Positions 7,778 to 15,251 of a stretch of DNA of 32,444 nucleotides are shown here, piece after piece. Origin of the DNA: CAZCBN01 sp964496975. GTDB lineage: Bacteria > Planctomycetota > Phycisphaerae > Phycisphaerales > UBA1924. The translations under genes were made by a program, and so were the position numbers. Position 1 is the first letter of the stretch; the number at the start of each line of letters is the position of its first letter. The DNA is taken from assembly GCA_964496975.1 (NCBI GenBank), contig CAZCBN010000027.1, positions 1 to 32,444 on the forward strand. Direction: 5' to 3'. The notes under the pieces were generated by a model. That model worked only from the letters and a program-made list of their open reading frames with translations. It was not told the DNA's origin and made no database searches.

Positions 7778-9256
7778 GTGAGCGAGGCGTCGGCGGCATC
7801 TCGGGTGGGCACGTCTTGGCGGGGCACCTCCGCGGCGGGGAGGGGCTGGAGGCTGCGCGAGCGGCTGGCGTGGGCGCGGCGGTTCCGAGGGCTGGTGGCG
7901 GGGGAGCACGCGGGGCTGTGCCGGCTGATGGAGGAAGAGGTCGGCAAGCCGGCGTGGGAAGCCTTTACGGCGGACATTCTGCCCGTGCTCGCGGCGTGCC
8001 GGTGGTGCGAGCGGCGGGCGGGGGCCCTGCTGCGGCCCCGGGCGGTTGGGGCGGGCGGGCTGCTCGGGATGGGCAAACGCGTGCGGGTGCACCGGGCGGC
8101 GGCGGGCGACGTGGGCCTCATCGCGACGTGGAACTACCCGGTCGGTCTGCTCGGGCAGCAACTGGTGCACGCCGTGGTGGCGGGGAACCGGGTGGTGGTG
8201 AAGCCGAGCGAGCATGCGCCGCGGTCGCAGGCGCGGCTTTTGGAGCTGGCGCAGGCCGCGCGGCTGCCGGACGGCGTTCTTCGGAGCGTGGAGGCGACGC
8301 GCGAGGCGGGCCGGGCGATGCTGGCGAACCATCGCTTTGACCACGTGGTCTTCACGGGGAGCACCGAGGTGGGCCGGGCGGTGGCGGAGACGCTCGCGCC
8401 GCGGCTGACGCCCAGCACGCTGGAGCTGTCGGGGCGAGACTCGGCGATCGTGCTGCGCGACGCGGACGCGAAGGTGGCGGCGCGGAGCATCTGGTTCGCC
8501 GTGGAGAGCAACGGCGGGCAGACGTGCATGGCGCCGCGGCGGGCGCTGGTGTGCGAGGGGGTGTACGACGCGTTTTGCCGGGAGTTGGGCCTGCTGGCCG
8601 CGGGGGCGGGGCCGCGGCGGCTGATTGACGCGGGGGCGGCGGAGCGTGCGTTCGGCCTGGCGCAGGCGGCGTGCCGGGCGGGGGGGCGGAGCCTGACGGG
8701 CGTGCTGGAGCCGCCGCGGGGGGCGTGGATGCGGCCCGTCGCGGTGCTCGATTGCCCGGCGGACGCGGAGTTGGTGGAGGGGCGGCACTTCGGCCCGGCG
8801 CTGGCGGTGGTGTGTGTGCGGGGGGAGGCGGAGGCGGTGGAGGTGCACCGCCGGTGCACGCAGCACCTGGCGACGAGCGTGTTCACGCGGCGGCCCGGGC
8901 CGGCGGCGCGGCGGCTGGCCCCGGTGCTGGGGGCGACGAGCGTGACGTTCAACGACGCCGTCTTGCCGACGGCCCACCCGGGCGCGGCGATCGGGGGCGT
9001 GGGCGAGAGCGGGTGGGGCCTGAGCCAGGGCGAGGCGGGGTTTTTGGCGATGACCCGGCCCGTGTACGTGAGCGTGACGGGCGGATTTCGACCGCCGATT
9101 GAGCCGCTGGCTGCGTCGCAGGCGGCGCAGGTGGCGAAGTGGGCGACGCGGATGTACGGTGGGGGGGCGAATCGGACGGCGGCGTCCGGTGGGCGGGCGA
9201 TGTCGGCGGGCCCGGCTCCCGCCGCGGCGGAGGCGCCGGCAGAGGCTGTGCCCTGA
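7778..9256 (+). CDS. aldH: Aldehyde dehydrogenase, probably 4,4'-diaponeurosporenal dehydrogenase
   Basis: The 492-residue NAD(P)-dependent aldehyde dehydrogenase has a complete catalytic set: Asn119 in WNYPVG, Lys142 in VVKPSEHAP, FTGS at 192-195, the general-base Glu216 in LELSG, the nucleophile Cys250 in GGQTCMAP, and a late HFGPAL motif. The start is GTG at 7778. Six bases before it is TATACT, which fits a leaderless transcript, and residues upstream of the GTG do not resemble the family. By position between crtN and crtP it most likely oxidises a carotenoid aldehyde made by CrtP to the carboxylic acid, as AldH/CrtNc does in staphyloxanthin-type pathways. The family is certain; the substrate is inferred from context. 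The last 45 residues are low-complexity Ala/Gly/Pro. Confidence 0.87.
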   Translation: MSEASAASRVGTSWRGTSAAGRGWRLRERLAWARRFRGLVAGEHAGLCRLMEEEVGKPAWEAFTADILPVLAACRWCERRAGALLRPRAVGAGGLLGMGKRVRVHRAAAGDVGLIATWNYPVGLLGQQLVHAVVAGNRVVVKPSEHAPRSQARLLELAQAARLPDGVLRSVEATREAGRAMLANHRFDHVVFTGSTEVGRAVAETLAPRLTPSTLELSGRDSAIVLRDADAKVAARSIWFAVESNGGQTCMAPRRALVCEGVYDAFCRELGLLAAGAGPRRLIDAGAAERAFGLAQAACRAGGRSLTGVLEPPRGAWMRPVAVLDCPADAELVEGRHFGPALAVVCVRGEAEAVEVHRRCTQHLATSVFTRRPGPAARRLAPVLGATSVTFNDAVLPTAHPGAAIGGVGESGWGLSQGEAGFLAMTRPVYVSVTGGFRPPIEPLAASQAAQVAKWATRMYGGGANRTAASGGRAMSAGPAPAAAEAPAEAVP

Positions 9257-9275
9257 GGTCATCCGCCGGTTCGCC

Positions 9276-9323
9276 GTCCTGTCCGCGGCCTGGTCCCCGG
9301 TCTGGTCCGCCGCCTGGTCCGTC
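9276..9323 (+). repeat. Four 12-base imperfect direct repeats in the crtP leader
   Basis: Units at 9276-9287, 9288-9299, 9300-9311 and 9312-9323 share the pattern GNCTGGTCCNNN (the first unit is the most diverged). They fill much of the 109-base gap between the aldH stop and crtP. They could be slippage products or repeated binding sites; nothing in the sequence decides between these. Confidence 0.6.
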
Positions 9324-9365
9324 GTACGGCCCGCAGCCATTCCGCACGCACAGAGAACCCTTCCC

Positions 9366-11099
9366 ATGCAGACGAACGGTCATTCCAACGGCAACGGCGC
9401 GGCGCACACCAACGGTCACTCGCACGCGGGCGGCTCGGGCGGCGGGGGCGGGGGCGGGGGCGGGGGCACGCACGCGGTGGTCATCGGCGGCGGGCTGGCG
9501 GGCCTGGCGAGCGCGGTGGAGCTGGCGAGCAACGGCCTGCGGGTGACGGCCGTTGAGGGGAACCAGCACCTCGGCGGGAAGATGAACCTGATCGAGGACC
9601 GCGGCTTCTCGTTCGACATGGGGCCGACGATCATCACGCTGCCGAATGTCTTCCGCGGCATCATCCAGCGGAGCGGGCGGAACCCGGCGGACTACTGCGA
9701 GCTCGTGGACCTCGACCCGCAGTGGCGGTGCTTCTACGAGGACGGCACCGTCGTGAACCTGCGGCGGGACCCCAAGGTCTTCGCGGCGGAGCTCGACAAG
9801 CAGTTCCCGCAGCAGCGGCCCGGGCAGGGGTATCTGGACTTCATCAACTACAGCCGGCGGATGTACCGCCTGAGCGAGAAGGTGTTCTTCTACAAGGACC
9901 TGGGCGCGATCGGCGACATGATGAAGAGCCCGCCCAGCGACCCGGGCCTGCTGGGCGACGTGATGGCGATGCGGCTCCACTCCACGGTGGGGGCGACGAT
10001 CGCCAAGCACATCAACGAGCCGCACGTGCGGCAGTTGTGCGAGCACTTCTTGCAGTATGTCGGCTCGAGCCCGTTCATGGCGCCGGCGATTCTGAGCCTG
10101 ATCGCGGCGGCCCAGACCGACAACGGATGCTGGTACCCGATGGGCAAGGGCAACGCCGCGCCGGGCGGCACGCGGCTGATCGCGCGGACGCTGGAGCGCA
10201 TCGGCCGCGAGCAGGGCGTGAACTACGTGACGGGCGTCCGCGTCCGCACGATCAACGAGGCGAACGGCCGGGCGACGGGCGTGACGCTGGCCGACGGCCG
10301 GGTGATCTCGGCGGACGTGGTGGTGTCCAACTGCGACGTGCAGCGGACGTACCGGGACCTGCTGTCGACGCCCGCGGCCTCGGCGGCGCAGCGCGACGTG
10401 GCGAAGAAGTACACGCCGGCGTGCAGCGGGCTCGTGCTCTACCTGGGCCTGCGGGAGCCCTACCCGCAGCTTGCGCACCACAACTTCCTGTTCAGCCGGA
10501 GCCCGGAGCACGAGTTCAGTGACATCTACAACAAGGGCATCCCGGCGCGGGACCCGACGCTGTACATCGCCGCGCCGAGCAAGACCGACAGCGGGCAGGC
10601 GCCGCTGATCGACGGCAAGCCGGGCGAGGCGTTGTACGTGCTGATCCACACGGCGTACCTGCGCGAGGGGCAGCGGTGGGAGGGCCCGGGCGGGCTGCTG
10701 GAGCAGTACCGGCCCGTGGTGATCGACAAGATGAAGCGGATGGGGATGCCCGACCTTGAGGAGCGCATCGTGTGCGAGCACACGCTGACGCCGCAGGGGA
10801 TCGAGCGGATGTACAACGCCGAGGGCGGGGCGATTTACGGCCTGGCGAGCCACGGCAAGCTGGCGGGTGGCTTCAAGCCGCGGAACCGGAGCAAGGTGCT
10901 GAAGAACCTGTACCTGGCCGGCGGCAGCGCGAACCCGGGTCCGGGCGTGCCGATGGTGCTGATGAGCGGCGTGACGGCGGCCCGCTCGGCGGTCGAGGAC
11001 CTGGGCCGCCGCCCGACGGGCGAGGAGCCCAGCGCCACCGAGCCCGCGCAGATGCCGGCGGGGAGCCGGCGCCTGGTGAGCGTGCCGGCGGGCGTGTGA
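9366..11099 (+). CDS. crtP: CrtP-type C30 carotenoid oxygenase (4,4'-diaponeurosporene oxygenase family)
   Basis: This 577-residue flavoprotein belongs to the CrtI/CrtN/CrtP family with the FAD motif GGGLAG at residues 41-46 and HLGGKMN..GFSFDMGPTI after it. The middle and end follow Staphylococcus CrtP more closely than CrtN: QYVGSSPFMAPAILSLI, YPQLAHHNFLFSRSPEHEF, DPTLYIAAPSKTD..QAP, AEGGAIYGL, and a C-terminal GGSANPGPGVPMVLMSG. The expected reaction is oxidation of a terminal methyl group of the C30 carotenoid to an aldehyde, which the adjacent AldH would process. The first 34 residues are a His/Asn/Gly-rich extension (TNGHS occurs twice) ending in ten glycines, unusual for the family. 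An alternative annotation would be a second CrtN-like desaturase. It is followed 3 bases later by the acyltransferase, so they are co-transcribed. Confidence 0.85.
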   Translation: MQTNGHSNGNGAAHTNGHSHAGGSGGGGGGGGGGTHAVVIGGGLAGLASAVELASNGLRVTAVEGNQHLGGKMNLIEDRGFSFDMGPTIITLPNVFRGIIQRSGRNPADYCELVDLDPQWRCFYEDGTVVNLRRDPKVFAAELDKQFPQQRPGQGYLDFINYSRRMYRLSEKVFFYKDLGAIGDMMKSPPSDPGLLGDVMAMRLHSTVGATIAKHINEPHVRQLCEHFLQYVGSSPFMAPAILSLIAAAQTDNGCWYPMGKGNAAPGGTRLIARTLERIGREQGVNYVTGVRVRTINEANGRATGVTLADGRVISADVVVSNCDVQRTYRDLLSTPAASAAQRDVAKKYTPACSGLVLYLGLREPYPQLAHHNFLFSRSPEHEFSDIYNKGIPARDPTLYIAAPSKTDSGQAPLIDGKPGEALYVLIHTAYLREGQRWEGPGGLLEQYRPVVIDKMKRMGMPDLEERIVCEHTLTPQGIERMYNAEGGAIYGLASHGKLAGGFKPRNRSKVLKNLYLAGGSANPGPGVPMVLMSGVTAARSAVEDLGRRPTGEEPSATEPAQMPAGSRRLVSVPAGV

Positions 11100-11102
11100 G
11101 GC

Positions 11103-12062
11103 GTGCCGATGCCGAGGGGTCCGGGGCGGGTTGCGGCGGGGGTGGATCACGCGTCGGCCGGCGGGCCCGCGGCACCGGCCCGCGCTGCGCTGGTGCCCGC
11201 GCGGTACGCGCCGGGGTTTGTGCGCTTCTTCGGCTGGTGGGCGCATGAGAAGCTGATCGCGAAGAAGTTCTACGCCGTGCGCGTGGCGAACGAGGGGGCG
11301 GACGTGCTCGCCTCGCTGGCGTCGCACGAGGGGCCGCTGATCGGGGCGATGAACCACGTGAGCTGGTGGGACCCGCTGTTCATGCTGACGCTGCAGCGGG
11401 TGTACCTGCCGGGGCGGACGATCCGCGCGCCGATGGACGCGGCGCAGCTGGAGCGGTTCGGGTTCTTCCGCAAGCTGGGGACGTTCGGCATCAACCCCGA
11501 CGACCCGGCGAGCCTGGAGGCGATGGGGGCGTACATCGGCGCGTACTTCCGCGACGAGGCGCGGCCCACGCTGTGGATCACGCCGCAGGGGCGGTTCGCC
11601 GACGTGCGCGAGCCGGTGGAGATCCGCCCCGGGGCGGCGCGGCTGGCGGCGATGGACGGGCGGACGCGCGTGGTGGCGGTGGCGGTGGAGTACACGTTTT
11701 GGCTCGACGCGCGGCCCGAGGCGCTGCTGCGGTTTCAGGCGGTGGAGCCGCGGCGTGCCGCAGACGGCACGGCGAGCACCGCGGCGTGGCACCGGGCGCT
11801 GCGCGCGGCGATGGACGAGAACTCGGCGCGGCTCGCCGAGGCCGCGGTGACGCGGGACCCGGCCCGCTTCCGCACGCTGTGCGGGGGCGATGCGCCGAAG
11901 ATCAGCCCGTTTTACGACTGGTGGCTCCGGCTGCGCGGCAAGCACGGGGAGATCGACGACCGGCGGGACCGGCGCGACCAGCGGCTCGCGGCGCAGGCCG
12001 CGCAGTCCAGCAGGGCCGTTGCGTCCGGCCGGGCCGGCGGGGCCGTGGGAGACGGGGCATGA
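11103..12062 (+). CDS. PlsC-type acyltransferase of the carotenoid cluster
   Basis: This is a glycerolipid-acyltransferase-fold protein with motif I NHVSWWD (His85 and Asp90 of HxxxxD) and motif III ITPQGRF (residues 159-165). The 319-residue length counts from GTG at 11103; ATG at 11109 is an equally good start. It has no strong membrane helix at the N-terminus, and family members usually sit on the inner membrane face. Position between crtP and the glycosyltransferase, with an ATGA overlap to the latter, makes acylation of the sugar on a glycosyl carotenoid acid the likely role. In Staphylococcus that step is done by CrtO, a small unrelated membrane enzyme, so this would be a functional substitute. 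The acyl donor and acceptor are inferred. Confidence 0.8.
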   Translation: MPMPRGPGRVAAGVDHASAGGPAAPARAALVPARYAPGFVRFFGWWAHEKLIAKKFYAVRVANEGADVLASLASHEGPLIGAMNHVSWWDPLFMLTLQRVYLPGRTIRAPMDAAQLERFGFFRKLGTFGINPDDPASLEAMGAYIGAYFRDEARPTLWITPQGRFADVREPVEIRPGAARLAAMDGRTRVVAVAVEYTFWLDARPEALLRFQAVEPRRAADGTASTAAWHRALRAAMDENSARLAEAAVTRDPARFRTLCGGDAPKISPFYDWWLRLRGKHGEIDDRRDRRDQRLAAQAAQSSRAVASGRAGGAVGDGA

Positions 12063-13363
12063 GCGTCGGCGTTCCCCTGTGGCTCGCGGCGTCGGCGGCG
12101 GGCGTCGCGGCGGCGCCGGCGCTGGTTGCCTCGGTGAACCTGCGGCTCTACCGGCGGAGCGACCCCGCGGCGCCCGTGCCGCCGGGCAGTGGGCCCACGG
12201 GGAGTGGGCCGGCGGGGGATGGGCCGCCCCGCGTGCTGGTGTGCGTGCCCGCGCGGAACGAGGCGGCGAACATCGAGGCGTGCGCCCGGGGCGTGCTGGA
12301 GAACGACCACCCCGCCGCCCGCGTGGTGGTGTACGACGACCAGAGCAGCGACGAGACGCCGGCGATTGTGGAGCGGCTTGCCTCGGCCGATGCGCGGGTG
12401 CTGCGCGCGCCCACGGTGCCGCTGCCCGCGGGCTGGTCGGGCAAGCAGCACGCGTGCTGGCGGATGGGCGAGGCGGCGCTGGCGGGCACGCTGCGCCGGG
12501 CCGACGGGAGCGTTGAGCCGCCGCTGCGCGAGGACGAGTGGCTGCTCTTCACCGACGCCGACGTGCGCTTCACGCCCGACGCGCTTCGTCGGAGCGTGGC
12601 CGAGGCCGCGCGGCTCCGGGTGGACCTGCTGAGCAGCTTCCCCAGGCAGCTCACGGGCACGCTCGCCGAGGCGGCGCTGGTGCCGATGATGTTCTATCTG
12701 CTGCTGGGCTACCTGCCCATGTGGCGCATGCGGCAGAACAAGGACTGGGCGTCGGCCGCGGGGTGCGGGCAGTTTTTGCTCGTCACGGCCCGGGCGTACC
12801 GCGGCAGCGGGGGGCACAGCGCGTTCAAGGCCAGCTACCACGACGGCATCCGCATGCCGCGGAGCGTGCGGCGGGCGGGCTTCCGGACGGATCTCTTTGA
12901 CGGCACCGACATCGCCAGCGTGCGCATGTACCGGGGCTTCGCGCAGACGTGGCGCGGCTTCGCGAAAAACGCCTACGAGGGCCTCGGCTCGCCCTTGCTG
13001 CTCGTCGTGCTGACGGTGATGCACGCGCTCGGGCACCTGCTGCCGTGGGTGGCGCTGCCGGTCGCGGTGTGGGCGGCCGCGGGGGCCGCCGGTGGGGCCG
13101 CGGGTGGGGCGGCGCGGGCGGATTGGGAGCCGTGGGTGAGCGTCGGGCTGCTGGCGCTCGCGGCGGGGGTGCCGATCTGGCTCCGGCTGCGGCTCGCGCG
13201 GCGGTTTGGCACGAGCCCGGCGGGGGCGTGGCTTCACCCGCTGGGCGTGCTGGGGATGACGCTGATCCAGTGGCACAGCTTCGTGCTGCACCTCACGGGC
13301 CGGCGGTCGTGGAAGGGGCGGGTGCTGGGGGAGGGGGCGGCCGGCGGGGGTCCGGCGGCGTAG
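12059..13363 (+). CDS. crtQ: Membrane glycosyltransferase family 2, CrtQ/HpnB-like
   Basis: The 434-residue GT-A fold glycosyltransferase starts within the acyltransferase stop (ATGA) behind a GGGAG site. It has an N-terminal membrane helix (about residues 4-25), then VCVPARNEAANI, VYDDQSSDET, GWSGKQHACW, and the metal-binding DAD at 166-168 (FTDADVRF). These are followed by a GSGGHSA segment and VRMYRGFAQTWRGFAKNAYEG, which parallel CrtQ of Staphylococcus. Three hydrophobic helices make up the C-terminal quarter. The expected reaction is transfer of a sugar from a UDP-sugar to the carotenoid carboxylate. The hopanoid-associated HpnB group is closely similar and remains an alternative, but no hopanoid gene is adjacent. 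The stop codon TAG is also the first half of a -10-like TAGGCT for the next gene. Confidence 0.82.
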   Translation: MSVGVPLWLAASAAGVAAAPALVASVNLRLYRRSDPAAPVPPGSGPTGSGPAGDGPPRVLVCVPARNEAANIEACARGVLENDHPAARVVVYDDQSSDETPAIVERLASADARVLRAPTVPLPAGWSGKQHACWRMGEAALAGTLRRADGSVEPPLREDEWLLFTDADVRFTPDALRRSVAEAARLRVDLLSSFPRQLTGTLAEAALVPMMFYLLLGYLPMWRMRQNKDWASAAGCGQFLLVTARAYRGSGGHSAFKASYHDGIRMPRSVRRAGFRTDLFDGTDIASVRMYRGFAQTWRGFAKNAYEGLGSPLLLVVLTVMHALGHLLPWVALPVAVWAAAGAAGGAAGGAARADWEPWVSVGLLALAAGVPIWLRLRLARRFGTSPAGAWLHPLGVLGMTLIQWHSFVLHLTGRRSWKGRVLGEGAAGGGPAA

Positions 13364-13366
13364 GCT
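13361..13366 (+). promoter_or_regulatory. -10-like TAGGCT overlapping the crtQ stop codon
   Basis: TAGGCT fits TANNNT and is followed by seven bases and ATG at 13374. No Shine-Dalgarno site and no clear -35 are seen. It is one of several such hexamers at a fixed distance from start codons in this window. Confidence 0.4.
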
Positions 13367-13373
13367 TGACGCC

Positions 13374-13601
13374 ATGCGGTGGGTGTTCTTCGGCAAACGC
13401 GACCCGCGCGACGCGGCGGCCCGCTTCCGGGCTGAGCATTCGGCGTTCCTCACCCAGGCCCTGACGCTGGGCCGGGCGGCGCCGCGAATTCCGATCCGGC
13501 CCGTGAGTCGGGGGGGCTTTGATCCGATGATGGCCCGGGCCGCGGGGCCCGAGCGGGCGGCGGCGTGGTGGTCGGCCGCGTTCGCCCGGCTTGACCGTTG
13601 A
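13374..13601 (+). CDS. Small basic protein of unknown function
   Basis: This 75-residue frame begins 10 bases after crtQ. Third codon positions are nearly all G or C, as in the neighbouring genes, and the frame is not antisense to anything recognisable. Visible features are a basic start (MRWVFFGKRDPRD), an IPIRPVSRGGFDPMMARA segment and a Trp-rich C-terminal helix (AAAWWSAAFARL). There is no membrane helix or signal peptide. A TANNNT hexamer lies seven bases before the ATG. I do not recognise a family. It could be a read-through tail of the pigment operon or an independent small protein. Confidence 0.5.
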   Translation: MRWVFFGKRDPRDAAARFRAEHSAFLTQALTLGRAAPRIPIRPVSRGGFDPMMARAAGPERAAAWWSAAFARLDR

Positions 13602-13694
13602 GGCGGGTCGCCGCGGGCCCGACGCGGCCGGTGGGACGGGAGCGCCCCCGGCGTTCGGCGAGCCGGCCTCGCCCGGCGAACGGAGACAGACGGG

Positions 13695-14633
13695 ATGGAC
13701 CGGACGACGCTGCACAAGCCCTGGCTCTTCAAGATCGTCGTGATGACGGTGGTGGTGCTGGGCTTTGGGAGTTGGGGCCTGTTTGACGCGCTGGTGGCCT
13801 ACCCGAAGCGCGGGGCCGACTCCGCGAGCTTTTTGGAACGCGAGTACCTCGCCGCGGCCGACCAGGCCGATCGCGAGGAGCCGGGCGTCATGCTCCGCAC
13901 CGAGCAGGCCGGCGACACGCAGCGGGGCGTCTCCCTCGCCGACCCGGCGGCCGAGCTGAAGCGCCTGGCCCAGGGCGACGTGCGCAAGTCGATCGACGAG
14001 GACGCGAAGAACCCCTCCAGCCGGCAGACGCTGCGGGCCCAGATGCTGCTGGCGCGGGAGCGGTGGCTCACGGCGCTCTCGCGCATCGGCGAGCTGCGGC
14101 CCGAGCGCACGACCTTTGAAGACCCGCGGGCGAAGCTCGCCGAGCTGACGACGCTCTGGCAGACGCGGCCCCGGCCCAGCCCGCTCGCCTCGTACGACAT
14201 CCCGAGCCAGTGGATCATCGCGGGCGCGTGCTACGTCTGGGGCGCCTACTTGCTCTGGCTCTTCGCGACGGTCGCCAGCAAGTCGTACCGCTGGGACGCG
14301 GAGGAGCAGCGGCTGACGCTGCCCGGCGGCGCGAGCCTCGTGCCCGCGGACCTGGCCGAGGTGGACAAGCGCAAGTGGGACAAGTTCATCGTCTCGCTGA
14401 TGGTGAAGCCCGGGCACGAGCGGCTGGGCGGGCAGGCCGTGAAGGTCGACACGTACCGCTACGCGAAGCTGGAAGACTGGATCCTGGAGATGGAGGCCGC
14501 GGCCTTCCCCGACACGGTCGAGCCGGCCGAGGGAGCGGAGATGGCCGACGCCGACGCGGAAGCCCCGGCCGAAGCGTCCGCCGCCGCAGCAAACTCCGCC
14601 GTACCGAACGCCGGAGCGTCCGACCCGGCCTGA
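13695..14633 (+). CDS. Two-helix membrane protein of unknown function
   Basis: The 312-residue product has membrane helices at about residues 11-33 (LFKIVVMTVVVLGFGSWG) and 173-193 (IIAGACYVWGAYLLWLFATV). A loop of about 140 mostly charged residues lies between them. The second helix is followed by a domain resembling a small beta-sandwich (YRWDAEEQRLTLPGG..LAEVDKRKWDKFI), which could be a bacterial PH-like fold, and then an Ala/Glu tail. A GGAGA site lies 9 bases upstream of ATG 13695. It is followed after 57 bases by the DUF456 protein and may be co-transcribed with it. No function can be assigned. Confidence 0.72.
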   Translation: MDRTTLHKPWLFKIVVMTVVVLGFGSWGLFDALVAYPKRGADSASFLEREYLAAADQADREEPGVMLRTEQAGDTQRGVSLADPAAELKRLAQGDVRKSIDEDAKNPSSRQTLRAQMLLARERWLTALSRIGELRPERTTFEDPRAKLAELTTLWQTRPRPSPLASYDIPSQWIIAGACYVWGAYLLWLFATVASKSYRWDAEEQRLTLPGGASLVPADLAEVDKRKWDKFIVSLMVKPGHERLGGQAVKVDTYRYAKLEDWILEMEAAAFPDTVEPAEGAEMADADAEAPAEASAAAANSAVPNAGASDPA

Positions 14634-14690
14634 GCCCGCACCCCTGCCCCGCCGCCCTCGGCGCTGCACGCCCGCCTCACAGCAGAACCG

Positions 14691-15206
14691 ATGATCTGGG
14701 TCGCCGCATCGCTCGTCACGCTCGCCGCCTGGTTCGGCGCGTTGCTCACGTGGGTCACGCTGCCGGGCATGTGGGTGGCGCTCGCGGCGGCGGCGGCGTG
14801 CTGGGCGTGGCAGCCGGAGCTCTTCAGTTGGCCGACCTTCGCCGGCGCCGCGGCGCTCGCGGTGCTGGGTGAGGTGGTGGAGTTCTTCGCCTCGGCCGCG
14901 GGCGCGGGCCGGGCCGGCGGCACGCGGGCCGGGGCGTTGGGCTCGCTGGTCGGCTCGGTGGCGGGGATGGTGGCGGGGGCGATCTTCCTGCCGTTTTTGC
15001 CCATCATCGGGGCGATTTTGACGGGCATCGTCGGCGCCGGCGTCGGGGCCGTGCTCGCCGAGCGGCGCTGGGCCAAGCGAACGTGGGACGAGAGCCTGCG
15101 CTCCGCCCGCGGCGCGGCGACGGGCCGCGCCCTGTCGATCGTCGCGAAGGGCGCCGTCGCCATCGCGCTCGCCGCTGAGCTGACGCTCGCCGCGTGGATC
15201 AACTAA
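14691..15206 (+). CDS. DUF456 family membrane protein
   Basis: The 171-residue very hydrophobic protein has a pattern of four or five membrane helices. Its Gly-rich centre (RAGALGSLVGSVAGMVAGAI followed by FLPFLPIIGAILTGIVGAGV) and the conserved Glu pair before it (LGEVVEFFA) are typical of DUF456 proteins. The biochemical function of the family is unknown. It follows the two-helix protein by 57 bases and converges with the acidic repeat protein, whose stop is 45 bases away. Confidence 0.8.
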   Translation: MIWVAASLVTLAAWFGALLTWVTLPGMWVALAAAAACWAWQPELFSWPTFAGAAALAVLGEVVEFFASAAGAGRAGGTRAGALGSLVGSVAGMVAGAIFLPFLPIIGAILTGIVGAGVGAVLAERRWAKRTWDESLRSARGAATGRALSIVAKGAVAIALAAELTLAAWIN

Positions 15207-15251
15207 CCGGCCGCCCGGCGTGTCGCGGCCTCGCCCCGCAACGCCGACCGC

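Noticed and set aside
6008..9367. A continuous minus-strand frame of 1119 codons covering crtN and the region antisense to aldH
   Set aside because: Only the last 553 codons resemble a protein family. The rest is Arg/Pro/His-rich and antisense to a well-conserved aldehyde dehydrogenase.
8949..11945. A 998-codon minus-strand frame opposite crtP and the acyltransferase
   Set aside because: It is low-complexity Arg/His/Pro-rich and antisense to genes with intact catalytic motifs.
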